Assembly (NCBI GenBank): GCA_022478985.1
Contig: JAKSZP010012148.1
Span: 39,140-103,139 of the forward strand
Direction: 5' to 3'
DNA: 64,000 nt
Source of the DNA: Massospora cicadina
Lineage: Eukaryota > Entomophthoromycota > Entomophthoromycetes > Entomophthorales > Entomophthoraceae
Each line of letters begins with the position of its first letter. Position 1 is the stretch's first letter. The notes below the pieces were generated by a model, which saw nothing but the letters and a program-made list of their open reading frames with translations, had not been told where the DNA came from and ran no database searches. Of the stretch, positions 51,722-62,161 are shown piece by piece. Made by a program: the position numbers and the translations under genes.

Positions 51722-52278
51722 TACACAGTGCATTCAAAAAGTTCTGGGACTAACGTTTTAAAGACACAACTTTACAAGTAAATAAACTTTCTTTTATCAT
51801 AATTTAACATACAACCTTTCCCTCTCTATACATATTTATATTGCTAAAGCAATTGTTAAAAGGTATGCACATAGTTCCTATTTTGTATAACCATGTTTAA
51901 ACCAGCTGTCACATTCTTCTGAATTGTCTCCACTTTATCGAAAGGATGAACCTTCAGTGCCACCTTCAGCTTATAATTATCCACCCTATTCACCAGATTT
52001 GGCTCTTTCTGACTTCTTTCTGTTTTCTAATCTGAAGGTGGCACTGAAGGTTCATCCTTTTGATAAAGTAGAGACAATTCAGAAGAATGTGACAGCTGGT
52101 TTAAACATGGTTACACAAAATAGGAACTATGTGCATACCTTTTAACAATTGTTTTAGCAATATAAATATGTATAGAGAGGGAAATGTTGTATGTTAAATT
52201 ATGATAAAAGAAAGTTTATTACTTGTAAAGTTGTGTCTTTAAAACGTTAGTCCCAGAACTTTTTGAATGCACTGTGTA
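51722..52278. mobile_element. fold-back mariner: 3' end of a mariner duplicated as an inverted repeat
   Basis: The element body is 51724-52276 with TA on both sides (51722-51723 and 52277-52278). The left arm 51724-51969 and right arm 52032-52276 are near-perfect inverted copies of about 245 bp around a 62-base loop. Ends are CACAGTGCATTCAAAAAGTT. The loop plus right arm encode a mariner transposase C-terminus (PPYSPDLALSDFFLFSNLK), including the Asp region of the DD34D triad. The left arm is the same 3' end in reverse, so one mariner end is present twice and the catalytic front half is missing. It cannot make transposase. Confidence 0.93.
51940..52145 (+). pseudogene. mariner transposase C-terminal fragment
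   Basis: The plus frame reads through SPDLALSDFFLFSNLKVAL, then HPFDKVETIQKNVTAGLNMV and a stop at 52143-52145. Family knowledge: the mariner motif SPDLAP.D.FLF holds the third catalytic Asp. Here Pro is Leu but the Asp is kept. Codons before about 51970 belong to the inverted arm and are not transposase. Only about the last 58 codons are real. Confidence 0.85.
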
Positions 52279-54079
52279 TCGTTATGTGCGTTTGCAAGGA
52301 TTATTTTTGATTTTTGCTGGTTCAACTGGGTTGGATTTATATAAACTTGTATAGAACCTGTGTACTTCAGTCATGACTTCCTTAGGTGTTTCCACTATGT
52401 ATGTATCCAGGCATCAGACCTGTGTACAAGCTACCATATTCTATTTGGGCATGAAATCAACGGAAAAATAACTTGAAAAAGTTTCTACATATTTTAGGTT
52501 TTTCACTTGTATTTAACACCAACGCGGTGTTGGTGTTTGCATATCAAGGTGTATAAATGTGCAGAAACCTCTGCCCATTTATGTTCCCATCCAGGGATGC
52601 ATCCTGTGCACAGGCCATCGTTTTCCAGTTGATTAATTTCGGCCAAGGTGTGTTTGATGATGGCTGAAGCTGCCTTGTATCTTCTTGATGTTGTATATCT
52701 AATCTGTAGTATTTTGATTTTTTTTTTAATTTTCCCAGGTGGTCAGTGGGTCTGAACAAAACGGTGTTTGAAAATACTGTGTTTTAGATATTTCCTCCAC
52801 CCAGGAGTGAAATTCCAAGTCAGCTAAATTTTTTAAGCGTATTCTTCACCACCTGGGTGCTTGGATAATTGTTTTCACAGGTGTGAAGGACACCAAAACT
52901 AGTCAGTGGTCAGAGAGTTCGATTTTTGTAGTTTTGGATTTATAAATTAATATCAGAAAATTAGCAGTGCTAGTAACAAGTCTAATCATGACATAGGCTT
53001 ATGTACACTGTTTTGCACATGTGAGCGTGTCATGTTCTGCAGGAGAGGCGACCATTTAGGTAAAGGATCATATAAGCTCAAGGTGGCTTTTAACACGCAA
53101 AGTTCCACATGCACTTGTGGTAACTCCATTGTGTGTGGCCATTGGTCAGTGTCTGGGTTAATCCAAAAGTTCATGTCTCCCATGACAAAAGTGTTTGATG
53201 GGAGATGGAGTTGTGTCAGAGCTGATAAAAACTTTTTACGCTCTATTGCACGGTTTGGTGCATACATGATGGCTATTGTGTGCACCTCTTTATGCCATGA
53301 GAAGGTAACAGCTTGTACATGGCCATCCAAAACGAATTTTTATTAATGAATTTAAGGTTTAGTTCACGCATACTATCACCTCACAGTTTACAACCAAAAT
53401 GATATTGTTGGAAGGAGCATGTTTTCCCATACCTCCTCATTTCCATGTGGACAGTGGGTTCTGCACCGCCAGGATGTCCACTAGTGAGTTGCACAGGAGA
53501 CTCAACTTTTTGTTCAGGACGTTAAGGCCTTGAGTCCCACTATGTTCAGCATCCCTATCTCTACTGAGATGCCTGGTGCGCCTCAGGAGCGGTTAGCAGG
53601 GCCCCCACCCTACTCCCTCGCCCTTATTACTCACCTATGCTTACTTGCTGCTGGTGGCATAATTATGTGTAGGTGCTGGGGTATATTCTGCCCCTTTTAT
53701 TACCGCTGTTTTTGCTCCTTTCCTGCCTTTGTTGGTTTTCAATTTATCATTGCAGTGCACTTGTGCGCTCTCATTGGCCACATTTTTGTTTTGCGCATTC
53801 CATTATTGATTTTCACTCCCAATTGGGTTGTACTCCACAAATCTTAATTGGTTTTCCAAACCCTTGTTTTGCCACATTAGCTTCCAAATTGGGTTCCACT
53901 GAATCCATTTTGTTTGGATTGGTTATATGGTTTTCTGTGTGATTTTATTGGCTCATTGTTGCAAGTTCTTCCATTTATTTCTGAATCTGTTAAGGTGAAA
54001 TGGATGATTCCACCAGAGCTTTTATCTTGGCCGCAGCCAACTTGTGAGCTTGTTTGGCCATTTTCCATTCCTTTGGGGA

Positions 54080-55017
54080 AATTGGGTCAATAATTTTGTA
54101 TTGTCCAAATTCTTCCTAGTTAAACGCTTGTGTTGTATCAGTGATTTTGGCATACTTTGAGTCATCTTTGCCCATTTTTTCCTCACAGAATTCCATTTTT
54201 CTTAGGCCTTCTTTTATGGGACAAGCATGAAACTTGTGCCCAAAGGCCTGACAGTGTTTGCATATGGGGGCGCTCTCCACTGTTGCATGAAATAATTGGA
54301 ATTTTTCAATCAATAATAAAGGATGTGATGTGGTATTTTTTTGTGATATTCTCTACTACTCCGTGTTTGGAGAAATAATTGTGATTGCCTTCCCAGTGCT
54401 AAGGGTTGGCATTAGTTGGAATCTTTGCATTTTGAATTTTTTGATTTTTCTATAGAATTCCAAGCCCTCCTGGAGATGTTGTTCAACTACTGTGCGCACC
54501 AGTGTCGTCAGAAGGTAGTCAAAATTAAGAAAATTTTTTTATGATTCTTTTCTAATGGGTGCTTTTGGTCAATATCAAATTTTGAATGTCGAAAAGGTCA
54601 ATCACTACTCTGATCTTTGCAGCTTCATTTGCTTCTTCAGCTGTCTCAAACCCAAGATCCACCCAACCACAGCGGATAGTTTGGATTTTCATATACACAG
54701 CGTGCAGGAATATTTTTTTGGGCTTCCCAAACTTTTCCCACATTGCTGGTGCCCTTGTGCCCAAAAATAAATGGATCCCATGTTCAATTAATGACAGCAG
54801 TTAAGCGTGGGGCACTTCCATGTAACTGCAGTATTTGACTAAAAAATCCATGAAACCTGCAGGGGGCACCTCCGGGTTTTTTGTTTTTACTATGGGATTT
54901 GTTTATTCCTGTGAGCTTGGTGCCTTTGGGCGGTGCAGATCCAGTTCCACTAACCTTTACCATGTTTGCCCAATTCTGTCCTTAATTATTAATTGTGCTC
55001 ATCTCACCTGGTATTGA
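54080..55017 (-). pseudogene. LINE-4 ORF1 protein
   Basis: From the ATG at 55015-55017 the reading is MSTINN, stop, GQNWANMVKVSGTGSAPPKG, the family N-terminus with TWA-V as NWANMV. Then come GKPKKIFLHAVYMKIQTIRC and GWVDLGFETAEEANEAAK (compare GWVDVRF in LINE-2). A complete zinc knuckle CKHCQAFGHKFHAC (C-x2-C-x4-H-x4-C, about 54228-54269) is the only fully intact knuckle among the LINE copies. An acidic-basic tail EFCEEKMGKDDSKYAKITD follows. The role is RNA binding. Confidence 0.83.
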
Positions 55018-55096
55018 TTATCAAATTGTTCTGTTTGAATCAAATTTTTAGTAATAAGTGATAGTAATCGGAAAGAAAAGTGCTATTATCACTTTT

Positions 55097-55600
55097 CTTG
55101 ATGACAAAAAGCCCTTGGATGTTCATGTAATAAACACTAATGGTTCTTCTTATTTGGAGCGTACATACTGTGATATTTTAGTAGAAGATACAAAAATACA
55201 AGCATTTATAGACAATGGTGCTCCAGTCAATTAATATTCACCAAGTTTATGGCTAAGCTTCTGCTGAAGCCTGATGTGGAACATCAATTATTGTATGGGA
55301 CCGTGGGGGCACAGATCACTGTGTTAAAGAGCGCTTACATTTTTTGCCTCTGAGGTTCAGTATGGTTGATGCATCCACCCTGGCGGTGGTTCTGCCTCAT
55401 AATAATTATGACATGTTGATCAAGGCTACATTCATGCAGCGATTCAGGGTGGTGGTCAATATGGTGGAAGAAACATTTAATATTCTGGGACAATGGATCC
55501 CCATTTTTTTACCTCCAGCGGAGTCCCAAAAAACCCAATCTGCTCCAGTCAAATTAATTTTGCATATAGCGATGGTGTGATTACTGTTTGATATTAGCAG
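55097..55600 (+). pseudogene. Ty3-2 aspartic protease
   Basis: The reading LVEDTKIQAFIDNGAPVN has a retropepsin site with Asn for the usual Ser (FIDSGAP). After a stop it continues FMAKLLLKPDVEHQLL, then in another frame NYDMLIKATFMQRFRVVVN and ETFNILGQWIPIFLPP, the protease C-terminal part. It would cleave the Gag-Pol polyprotein. It joins gag directly once LINE-4 is removed. Confidence 0.78.
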
Positions 55601-56169
55601 ATGAAGCAGAGCACCAGAGATCTTCCTAACCAGCTTTATGATTACAACAATATTCCGCTATAGGCTACAAATGATTTAAGCATACCTTTTGGGCATCAGG
55701 TCATAATAGGGACAGAGCTCAAAATAGACAACCCTGAAGGGCTCTGTGGGAAAATATAGAGCCCTACAGCAATTGTGGCCTGAACCCCATTTGGCTCCTA
55801 GACTACAGTTATTAGGGCATGGTGAAATGAAGGTATTTATACTGAACTTACAGAAGGAGCATATGACGGTCCAAAGGCACCAAGTAGCGGCTATCTACAT
55901 CTGAATCATATTAATGAGGTTCACCATATTCATGACTTTGGATCTTGGGAGGACCTCGCCTACCTGTAAAAACCTCATTCAGCATAATCACAGTGATTTT
56001 ACATCAGGCTCTGGTTGGACTGTCAGAGAAACAGAAAGTTAGGGTATGGCTCTGTTTGAGAGATACTGAGAGATTTTTCATACAATGACCACAATTTGGG
56101 CTATGCTCATGGAGTCATGCATCAGGTGGACACGGGAGATCACCCTCCCATTTGATCACAACTTATCCA

Positions 56170-57230
56170 TTGTTTAAAATCTTTGAAAGAAGGTTTATCT
56201 GAGGAGGTAGATAAATTGGTCAAACAAGGGATGTTAGAGCCGTCTAAGAGTCCATGGGCATAGCCAGTGATAATTGTTAAGAAGAAGAATGATATCAACC
56301 AAGTAGTAATTGACTACCAGAAGCATAACAACATCACAAAAAGATTTGTATCCACTTCCAAGAATTCACGACACTTTAGATTGGCTGGGATATACCAACT
56401 ATTTTTCTGCCATGGACTTGATATCAAGATACTGGCAAAGTGAGTTGCCTGTGGCGGAACAGGAGAAAATCACCATAATCACCTCTAAATGATTGTTCCA
56501 GCCTATGCATATGCCTCAAGGATTATGTAATGCCTCAGCTACATTCCAGCGGGCTATAAGAACTATCTTAGGTGACTTGAAGCTGTCCTGCATTAAAGTC
56601 TACCTTGACAATATTGATGTGTTCTTGTCAATATTCACAGAGCATCTCAACCACTTGGAACATTTGTTCCACCAAATCACTGAAGCCAACATAAAAAAGA
56701 AACCTTAAAAGTTCACTTTTTAAGGAGCAACTAGAATACCTCAGGTTTGTGGTAGACTCCAAAGGGCTTAGACCTCACCTGGAGAAGGTGGAAACAATAT
56801 GCAAGATGGCTCAGCCAGGTAATAAGCAGGATACCTAGGTATTTTTGGGTATGGTCAGTTACTAACGGCGGTTTATTCCTAACTTCAGCTGTAATGGGGC
56901 TCTGTTCTTCAAGCTATTGAAGAAAAACGCCACCTTTGACTGTACTGAACGTTGTCAAAACGCTTTTGATTTTTTATGGACAGCATTGGCTAGAGCACCA
57001 GTTTTGCAATACCCTAATTTCAATACGAATTTATAGTGCAAAAGGATGCTTCACATTCCGCCATAGGGCAGTATTATCCCAGAAGGATGATGACGGTGTG
57101 GAGCACCCTGTCACGTTTTGTAGCTAAAACTTAAATTGCCATGAACAGACTTACACCGTGACAAAGAGGGAGTGCCTACCGGTGATATATGCATATAAAT
57201 AGTTTCAGGTATACTACACAGAGTAAAATT
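56170..57230 (+). pseudogene. Ty3-2 reverse transcriptase and RNase H
   Basis: The RT reads LVKQGMLEPSKSPWA, PVIIVKKKNDINQVVIDYQK, YPLPRIHDTLDWLGYTNYFS, MHMPQGLCNASATFQRAI and a catalytic box VYLDNIDVF, in which the second Asp of YLDD is Asn. RNase H remnants follow (FRHRAVLSQKDDDGVEHPVT, TVTKRECLPVIYAYK). The substitution at the active site and stops at about 56280, 56491 and 56706 make it inactive. The region 55600-56170 is the decayed protease-to-RT linker. Confidence 0.85.
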
Positions 57231-57239
57231 TATAGTGGT

Positions 57240-58620
57240 AATAGATCATTAATCCTTGCGTTGGTTGCAGAATCTTTGGAACCTGAAAGGCGGCTTGCAC
57301 TATGGCCACTGAAGCTCCAAGCAAAAGACTTCAATATTGTACACTGTCCAGGGGCTAAACACCAGGACATGGTTTGTCTCTCGCAATTACCTACAGTCTC
57401 CATTATAGCAGATTTGGCGGACATAATTTATGAAAAGATAAATATTGGAAGATACCACAATGAGATGCCACAGGTGGTCAAAGCGCCAAATGGGCTTAGA
57501 TGGGACACCTTCTTGCGCCATTGGAACTATATAAGAAAATTGGAGAATCAATACTGAGTTTACAAAACCTTCTGCCAGGCCAACAATTATTTGGGATTCA
57601 CACAAGGCGGTAGGTCATGGAGGGTTGCGGAAAACATTGAAGTTTTTGCAACTACGTTCTATTGGAAGAGCATGCACTATGATATGCTCAAGACAATTGC
57701 TTGTTGTCACCAGTGTCAAGAAGAGAAACTTTACACAAGAAAACTACCTACCAGCTGGTTAATCCCCGTTTGCATGGCACACTGTTTCCCTTGATGTGGT
57801 GGGGCCTTTGCTGATTTGGGAGAACTGCTCCAAGTATATACTAATAGCGATAGATCACTTAACCAGGTGGGTGGAAGCAAAAGTGATCAGTGATCTAGGG
57901 GCTGTTACTGTCATCAAGCTCATTATGAAGTATGTCATACAGCAACATAGCTTTCTGAAGTTTATTATCACAGATAACAGGACAAATTTCATGTTGCATG
58001 TCCTTCCCAAGATGAATGAGTTAATGACAATCCGTTTGATTTTAACTACAAAATACCACCCTGAATCCAGTGGGATGATTGAATGGAACAACGGAACCTT
58101 GGTGAACATTCTCCACAAGCTTGCAAAAGATTGCCCCTTGGAATGGAGTACTTTATTATCCACCGTCATCTTTGCTTATAATATTAACTATCATTTGTCA
58201 ATGGGGAAAATAATTTCCAATTACTTTTATGGAAGACATCCAATTTGACATCATTGCTTTATTCCTGTGTGGAGGACACTGGCGGTCTAGAGCAACAGCG
58301 CTATCTGACTAACTTAATCAACACGCTGATAAAACTTCAAACTGAAGATTATTCCATCAATTTATCCAAGAAGATCTGTGATCAGGTGGCAGATCAATGT
58401 AAACGTAGTGGACTCCCACAGTTTGTTATAGGAGATTATGTCTTGTTCCACGACCAAAATGGATTTGAAAAGAAGAACAAGCTTTCCAACATATGAATTG
58501 GATCAAATGTGATTATTGAGAAGAAAGGAAAAGATGCCTACACCATTAAGGAGCCCGCGGGTGGTCATTTTATTAACAAAGTACATGCTAGGTTCCTGCA
58601 GCCTTATAAACAATAAGGGA
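57240..58620 (+). pseudogene. Ty3-2 integrase
   Basis: The linker (57189-57557; AGNRSLILALVAESLEPERR-type RNase H end) leads to the zinc region with CCHQCQEEK (about 57700-57725). The catalytic core is in one long open frame, 57796-58248: ILIAIDHLTRWVEAKVISDL, FIITDNRTNF, YHPESSGMIEWNNGTLVNIL. All three DDE positions appear kept. The C-terminus has FVIGDYVLFHDQNGF and DAYTIKEPAGGHFINKVHAR, a GPY/F-like end without a chromodomain. Confidence 0.85.
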
Positions 58621-58644
58621 CTTATTGTTCAGTCAAGGGGCTAA

Positions 58645-59159
58645 TGTTGAGAAATTAATATGACTGGATGATAAGCCATAATTAGTTCGACAGATTGTTT
58701 CTTAATTGCTGAAGTGAGCTTCAAGATTCAGGTTATTATTATGTCAATTTGAAGCGAGTCAACAGAGGCAATAGTATTTTGGTAATACAATAAATTCCGC
58801 CTGAGCCTCAATGATGAGGTGAAACCAAACAAATTCCAATAGATGAATAATACCTAAGATGAAGGGTCAGAACTGACCAAAGTGACGAAGTTATGATTGG
58901 ATGGTGAAGAGAAGGAGATTTAAATTAGGGAAAAGAGAGCGGAAAGTAGGGAAGTAGAGGAGCCAGCGGTAGAAGACTATATTTTTATAGATTAAAGCAA
59001 AATAAAGTGGTATCATGGAGGCAATTTCTTCCTATATATAAAAGCTATATAATTTATTGAGGGTTGGTGATCTCCATACTGTCAATCCTTTGCTAAGTGG
59101 TTTCAACCCTGTGTAATTTATTAAACAAATCTCAAACCCTTCTGCCAAATTTTATAACA
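58645..59159 (+). repeat. Ty3-2 3' LTR
   Basis: The 515-bp LTR starts TGTTGAGAAATTAATATGAC and ends AATTTTATAACA. It matches the 5' LTR except for the MITE. Differences between the two copies are frequent, so the insertion is old. Confidence 0.92.
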
Positions 59160-59164
59160 CCCTC

Positions 59165-60045
59165 CACGTAGGAGGTCTGACCTACCAGCACCCAAGGTAT
59201 CAATCTCACATCTGGTGCCCAATCAGCACTAAAAATTGTGAGAGGAGTAATGATGAGAATCTGAGCAGAAGCGATCACCATTGTCAACCCATGTGTCCCC
59301 TCCTATGTCAGACTCAAAGAAGGGTTGTGATGAAACAGATCAATAAAAATATTTACCGCCCCCTTTATGAACTCATACTGTAAATCAAAGCTAAACAAGT
59401 TGTGAAACGTCTGAGCCCGTTGTTACACCAACTTCTGTGCTTTTTGAAATATAAACAGGGCCTAATTGATCCATCTGCATGTTAAACTCATGTGTCGCAC
59501 CCTGTAGAAGGTACCATGAGTGAGTAAGCGACCACTTTACAGTGTCCAACTCCTTATTTTAAATGGCCCAGAGCTGTTGGATGAAGTGAATGTGTGAAAA
59601 AAATAGGCAGCTGGATGTTCCAGCCCATCATGTGCTTGAAGCATCACTCCCCCACAGCAGCTTATGAGGTGTCAAATGCTACAATTTTAGGCTTATAGAG
59701 GTCAGCACATTATAGAATAGGAGGTGACACAAACACCTCCTTTATGGAGTCAAATTCTTATTGGCACTTCTTCATACATCCAAATGGAGCATTTTTACCA
59801 TCAAAGGATGCAGAAGGGAGGTTAGCTGCAAAAGGGCGAGAAAGATTTTTAAAAAATATGAATGTTTCCAAGAAACCTGCAACTGCTTCTGGGTGATAGG
59901 GGTGGGCCATGCAAGGACTGCCTAGAGCTTGCTGGGAGGAATTGCATAACCATCCATCAGAACCAAGTTACCTAGGAAGTTAACCTTCTCCATGATAAAC
60001 TCACACTTAGAGGGTTTTACATAGATGTCAGCTGTAACAGATCAG
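59165..60045 (-). pseudogene. Ty3-3 reverse transcriptase end and RNase H
   Basis: The minus strand reads ADIYVKPSKCEFIMEKVNFL, then GNLVLMDGYAIPPSKL, VLAWPTPIT (RT thumb/connection), FDSIKEVFVSPPIL and EHPAAYFFHTFTSSNS (RNase H). The rest of the element (integrase) is at 45330-46718. Ty3-2 has inserted between RNase H and integrase. The RT catalytic part upstream is missing; the homology ends near 60045 where Ty3-4 sequence appears to begin. There are many breaks. Confidence 0.8.
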
Positions 60046-60969
60046 ACTGAACCTGATCCGCATTTTGCTTTGTATCAGGCAGCACTCAATCTGCACATTG
60101 CTTTGATAGGAAGGCCCTAAAATAGGAGAGAAGTGTTGGAGGATAATTCAAGGAAGTTGGAGTTGGTGGAGAGTTGGACGGGGAGTTGTATGATTGAGTA
60201 TGAGACTTTTTACGTTCCAAGACTGAGATCCATCCAAGAAAATATAATGTTGTGGTTACAGATGGTGTGGATAATGATCTGGTGGGATGTGAAGTCTTTG
60301 CAAGTGATGTGTTAGACAGGGCTGAGAGAGCCTAGAATAGGAGGGAGTTGTTTATAACACTAGCAGAGTGCTATTTATTAGGGATGTTTGGGGCCTGAAT
60401 GGCCAGTTGCGTCTTCTAAGAAAAATCAGGAAATTCTAATAAAATTGCTTGCTATTATAAATCTTACTTTATTACAAAATAATTATTGGATTGAAGTGAT
60501 GAGCTAATCAGTGAGCTTGGAGTGGCGTTGGCGTCATTCTCAGCCCTCTCATGGAGCCAAACCCTGCTGTTGATGTGCAGCGTCATGGGAACAGTGGTGA
60601 GGGAAATATGTGGCAATGAAGAGGCATGGTGAGAGGGTTCAGGGATGGGCTTCTGTGGGCCTGTCCTTAGTATGGTCAGCAACATGGCTCTTACTACCCA
60701 ATTCCTTCATGGTATATTGGCGCAAGCCCGCTTATTACATTATATGCAACTCCAATACATTTAGTCAGTCTTGTGGGGGCCCTGAGAAGAGGTGGTGGCC
60801 CCAGGAGGGGAGTAATGGTATTGCCATGTTTTGACAGCAGTAATGGTGAGTTTCTCATTAACATTAATGATAAGAGAGGTGATTCAGGTATGATGTGCGA
60901 GATCCATGGAGGTGGAGGAGAGCCATGAGGTATCTAAATCTCTAAAAGGTCGTGTGGCATTACCCATAG

Positions 60970-61640
60970 AAGCTTTGGATAAAATTCATCAGGTGGTATC
61001 ATGAGTCTGGTTTCAGGCGCGGTTGGCTCAAGAGACAGGAGGAGAGACCCCTTTCTCACTGCAGATTGCGCAAGTTGTGGAGGCGTTGCCATTGGACCTG
61101 GCAGGGTGAGTGAAAGAACTGATTGAGGAGCAAGGTCGCCTTCCAGGTTCCATGAGTGAGTGTGTCAATTGGATCAACTGGTCCACCTAACCAGATAAGG
61201 CGCAGGACTAGGCATGGTCAGCTTTGTTGATGGTGAGTCAGGGGCAAGGATTGGTTGAAGTATATGCATGGATTTTTCGACCTTTAGTGAAAGCAGCAAG
61301 ATTATCAGATTTGCAATCATTGCAAATGTTTTGACAGGGGCTGAAAGCGGATATGATGGCAGCTATGGCGGCTGCCAAAGTTCAGAGTATGTTGTTTGAG
61401 GAAATTGCATTGGTGGTACAGGTTGAGAAACAATTGGACTTGGCATTAAACCAGCGGGAGGATTCTATGTCTCCAGGAAGGGGACAGTCGCCTGCAGTGG
61501 CTCATAGAGGTCAAGGAGGTTGGCAGGGATCACCCAGAAATTTTGGAAATATCAATGGAGGGTTCCACCAGGGAAACGTTGAGGAGTCAGGGAGAACAGG
61601 AGGTCATAGATGTGGGGAGAACAATAATCAAAAACCTAGC
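60970..61640 (+). pseudogene. Ty3-4 gag region
   Basis: The best stretch is the open frame 61353-61643: MMAAMAAAKVQSMLFEEIAL, VVQVEKQLDLALNQREDSMS, then a Gly/Arg/Gln-rich segment (QGGWQGSPRNFG) and HRCGENNNQ. Helices followed by a Gly/Arg/Asn-rich nucleic-acid-binding tail suit gag. A proper zinc knuckle is not seen. Upstream to 60970 the frame is broken; the interval 60060-60970 holds only short decayed frames and no recognisable LTR. Confidence 0.55.
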
Positions 61641-61689
61641 TAACCTGCGGATTTGCAATCAGAGAATGCTTTAAACATTAAATATACTT

Positions 61690-62161
61690 CTTTTCTTTAT
61701 CCTCATTTATATATTCCGGTGGAGTTATATTCACAAGGTCAGACGGAGAGGGTGTTGGCCCTGGTGGATACAGGGGCCAAGGAAAACCATGTGTGTAATT
61801 CACCCTGGCAGAAAGTTTGAAGTTGAAAATGAAGAAGGTTACTGAGGTTGTGTTAACTGATGTGTCGAGGAGGACTCCCTCATGGCGTTTGGTTCCTTGG
61901 GTAGTAGTTTGGCAGAACCCGTTTTGGTTCAAAGAAGGCTTCTGTGCAATCAGGAATCTGGCCCATCCTGTGGATTGGGGATGCGGTGGTGGCATCAGTT
62001 CCAGCCCCAGGTTGATCTGCCATTTAATACAATTACTTTGAATCCTCAGACGGGGCCTCAGATGAGGTGGAAGATGAAGGTTGGAAGTGATGTTCTAAGT
62101 AGACTCAGAAATATGGGTAAAATGCAGAAGATAGAGTTACTGGCTGAATATAATGTCTTTG
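61690..62161 (+). pseudogene. Ty3-4 protease and linker
   Basis: The reading VLALVDTGAKENHV (about 61752-61795) is a retropepsin active site. The following frames (61817-62041 and 61882-62161) need a shift. They lead through QTGPQMRWKMKVGSDVLSRL to KIELLAEYNVF, where LINE-5 is inserted. Confidence 0.65.

Larger units (their letters stand above)
49500..53570 (-). pseudogene. LINE-4 ORF2: endonuclease and reverse transcriptase (split by fold-back mariner)
   Basis: The endonuclease (53570-52990) has VHTIAIMYAPNRAIERKKFL, FVMGDMNFWINPDTDQWPH and VHVELCVLKATLSLYDPLP. Right-to-left after the mariner come RT traces: PGP.GLPYKFYK (about 51600-51640), YRLDLSNWRPISLTNTDTK-like (about 51430-51490), a VDD-type catalytic region (about 50960-51000) and the C-terminal GGMGITNYVEQMTHILGSWI and MFALNMESPIHPSLKALIVV. 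Nearly every segment needs a frame change. It is older than LINE-3. Confidence 0.82.
49269..55096 (-). mobile_element. LINE-4: full-length LINE nested in Ty3-2
   Basis: The element body is 49282-55083, flanked by TATAATCACTTTT (49269-49281) and TATTATCACTTTT (55084-55096). The 5' start on its strand is GCACTTTTCTTTCCG then ATTACTATCAC. The tail is ATGTCCCCTGGTCAACC then TTCCCCAAATAAA. It includes ORF1 and ORF2 and is split by a 553-bp fold-back mariner. It is strongly decayed. Confidence 0.92.
46719..59164 (+). mobile_element. Ty3-2: complete but old Ty3/gypsy element with nested insertions
   Basis: The element body is 46724-59159, flanked by identical CCCTC (46719-46723 and 59160-59164), the expected 5-bp duplication. 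It has two LTRs, a PBS-like site after the 5' LTR and a purine-rich CAAGGGGCTAA before the 3' LTR. Gag, protease, RT, RNase H and integrase follow in order. Inserted in it are a pogo-like MITE (5' LTR) and LINE-4 (between gag and protease). It has itself interrupted Ty3-3. Its net length is about 6.1 kb. No chromodomain is seen; the protein ends in HARFLQPYKQ. Confidence 0.93.
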
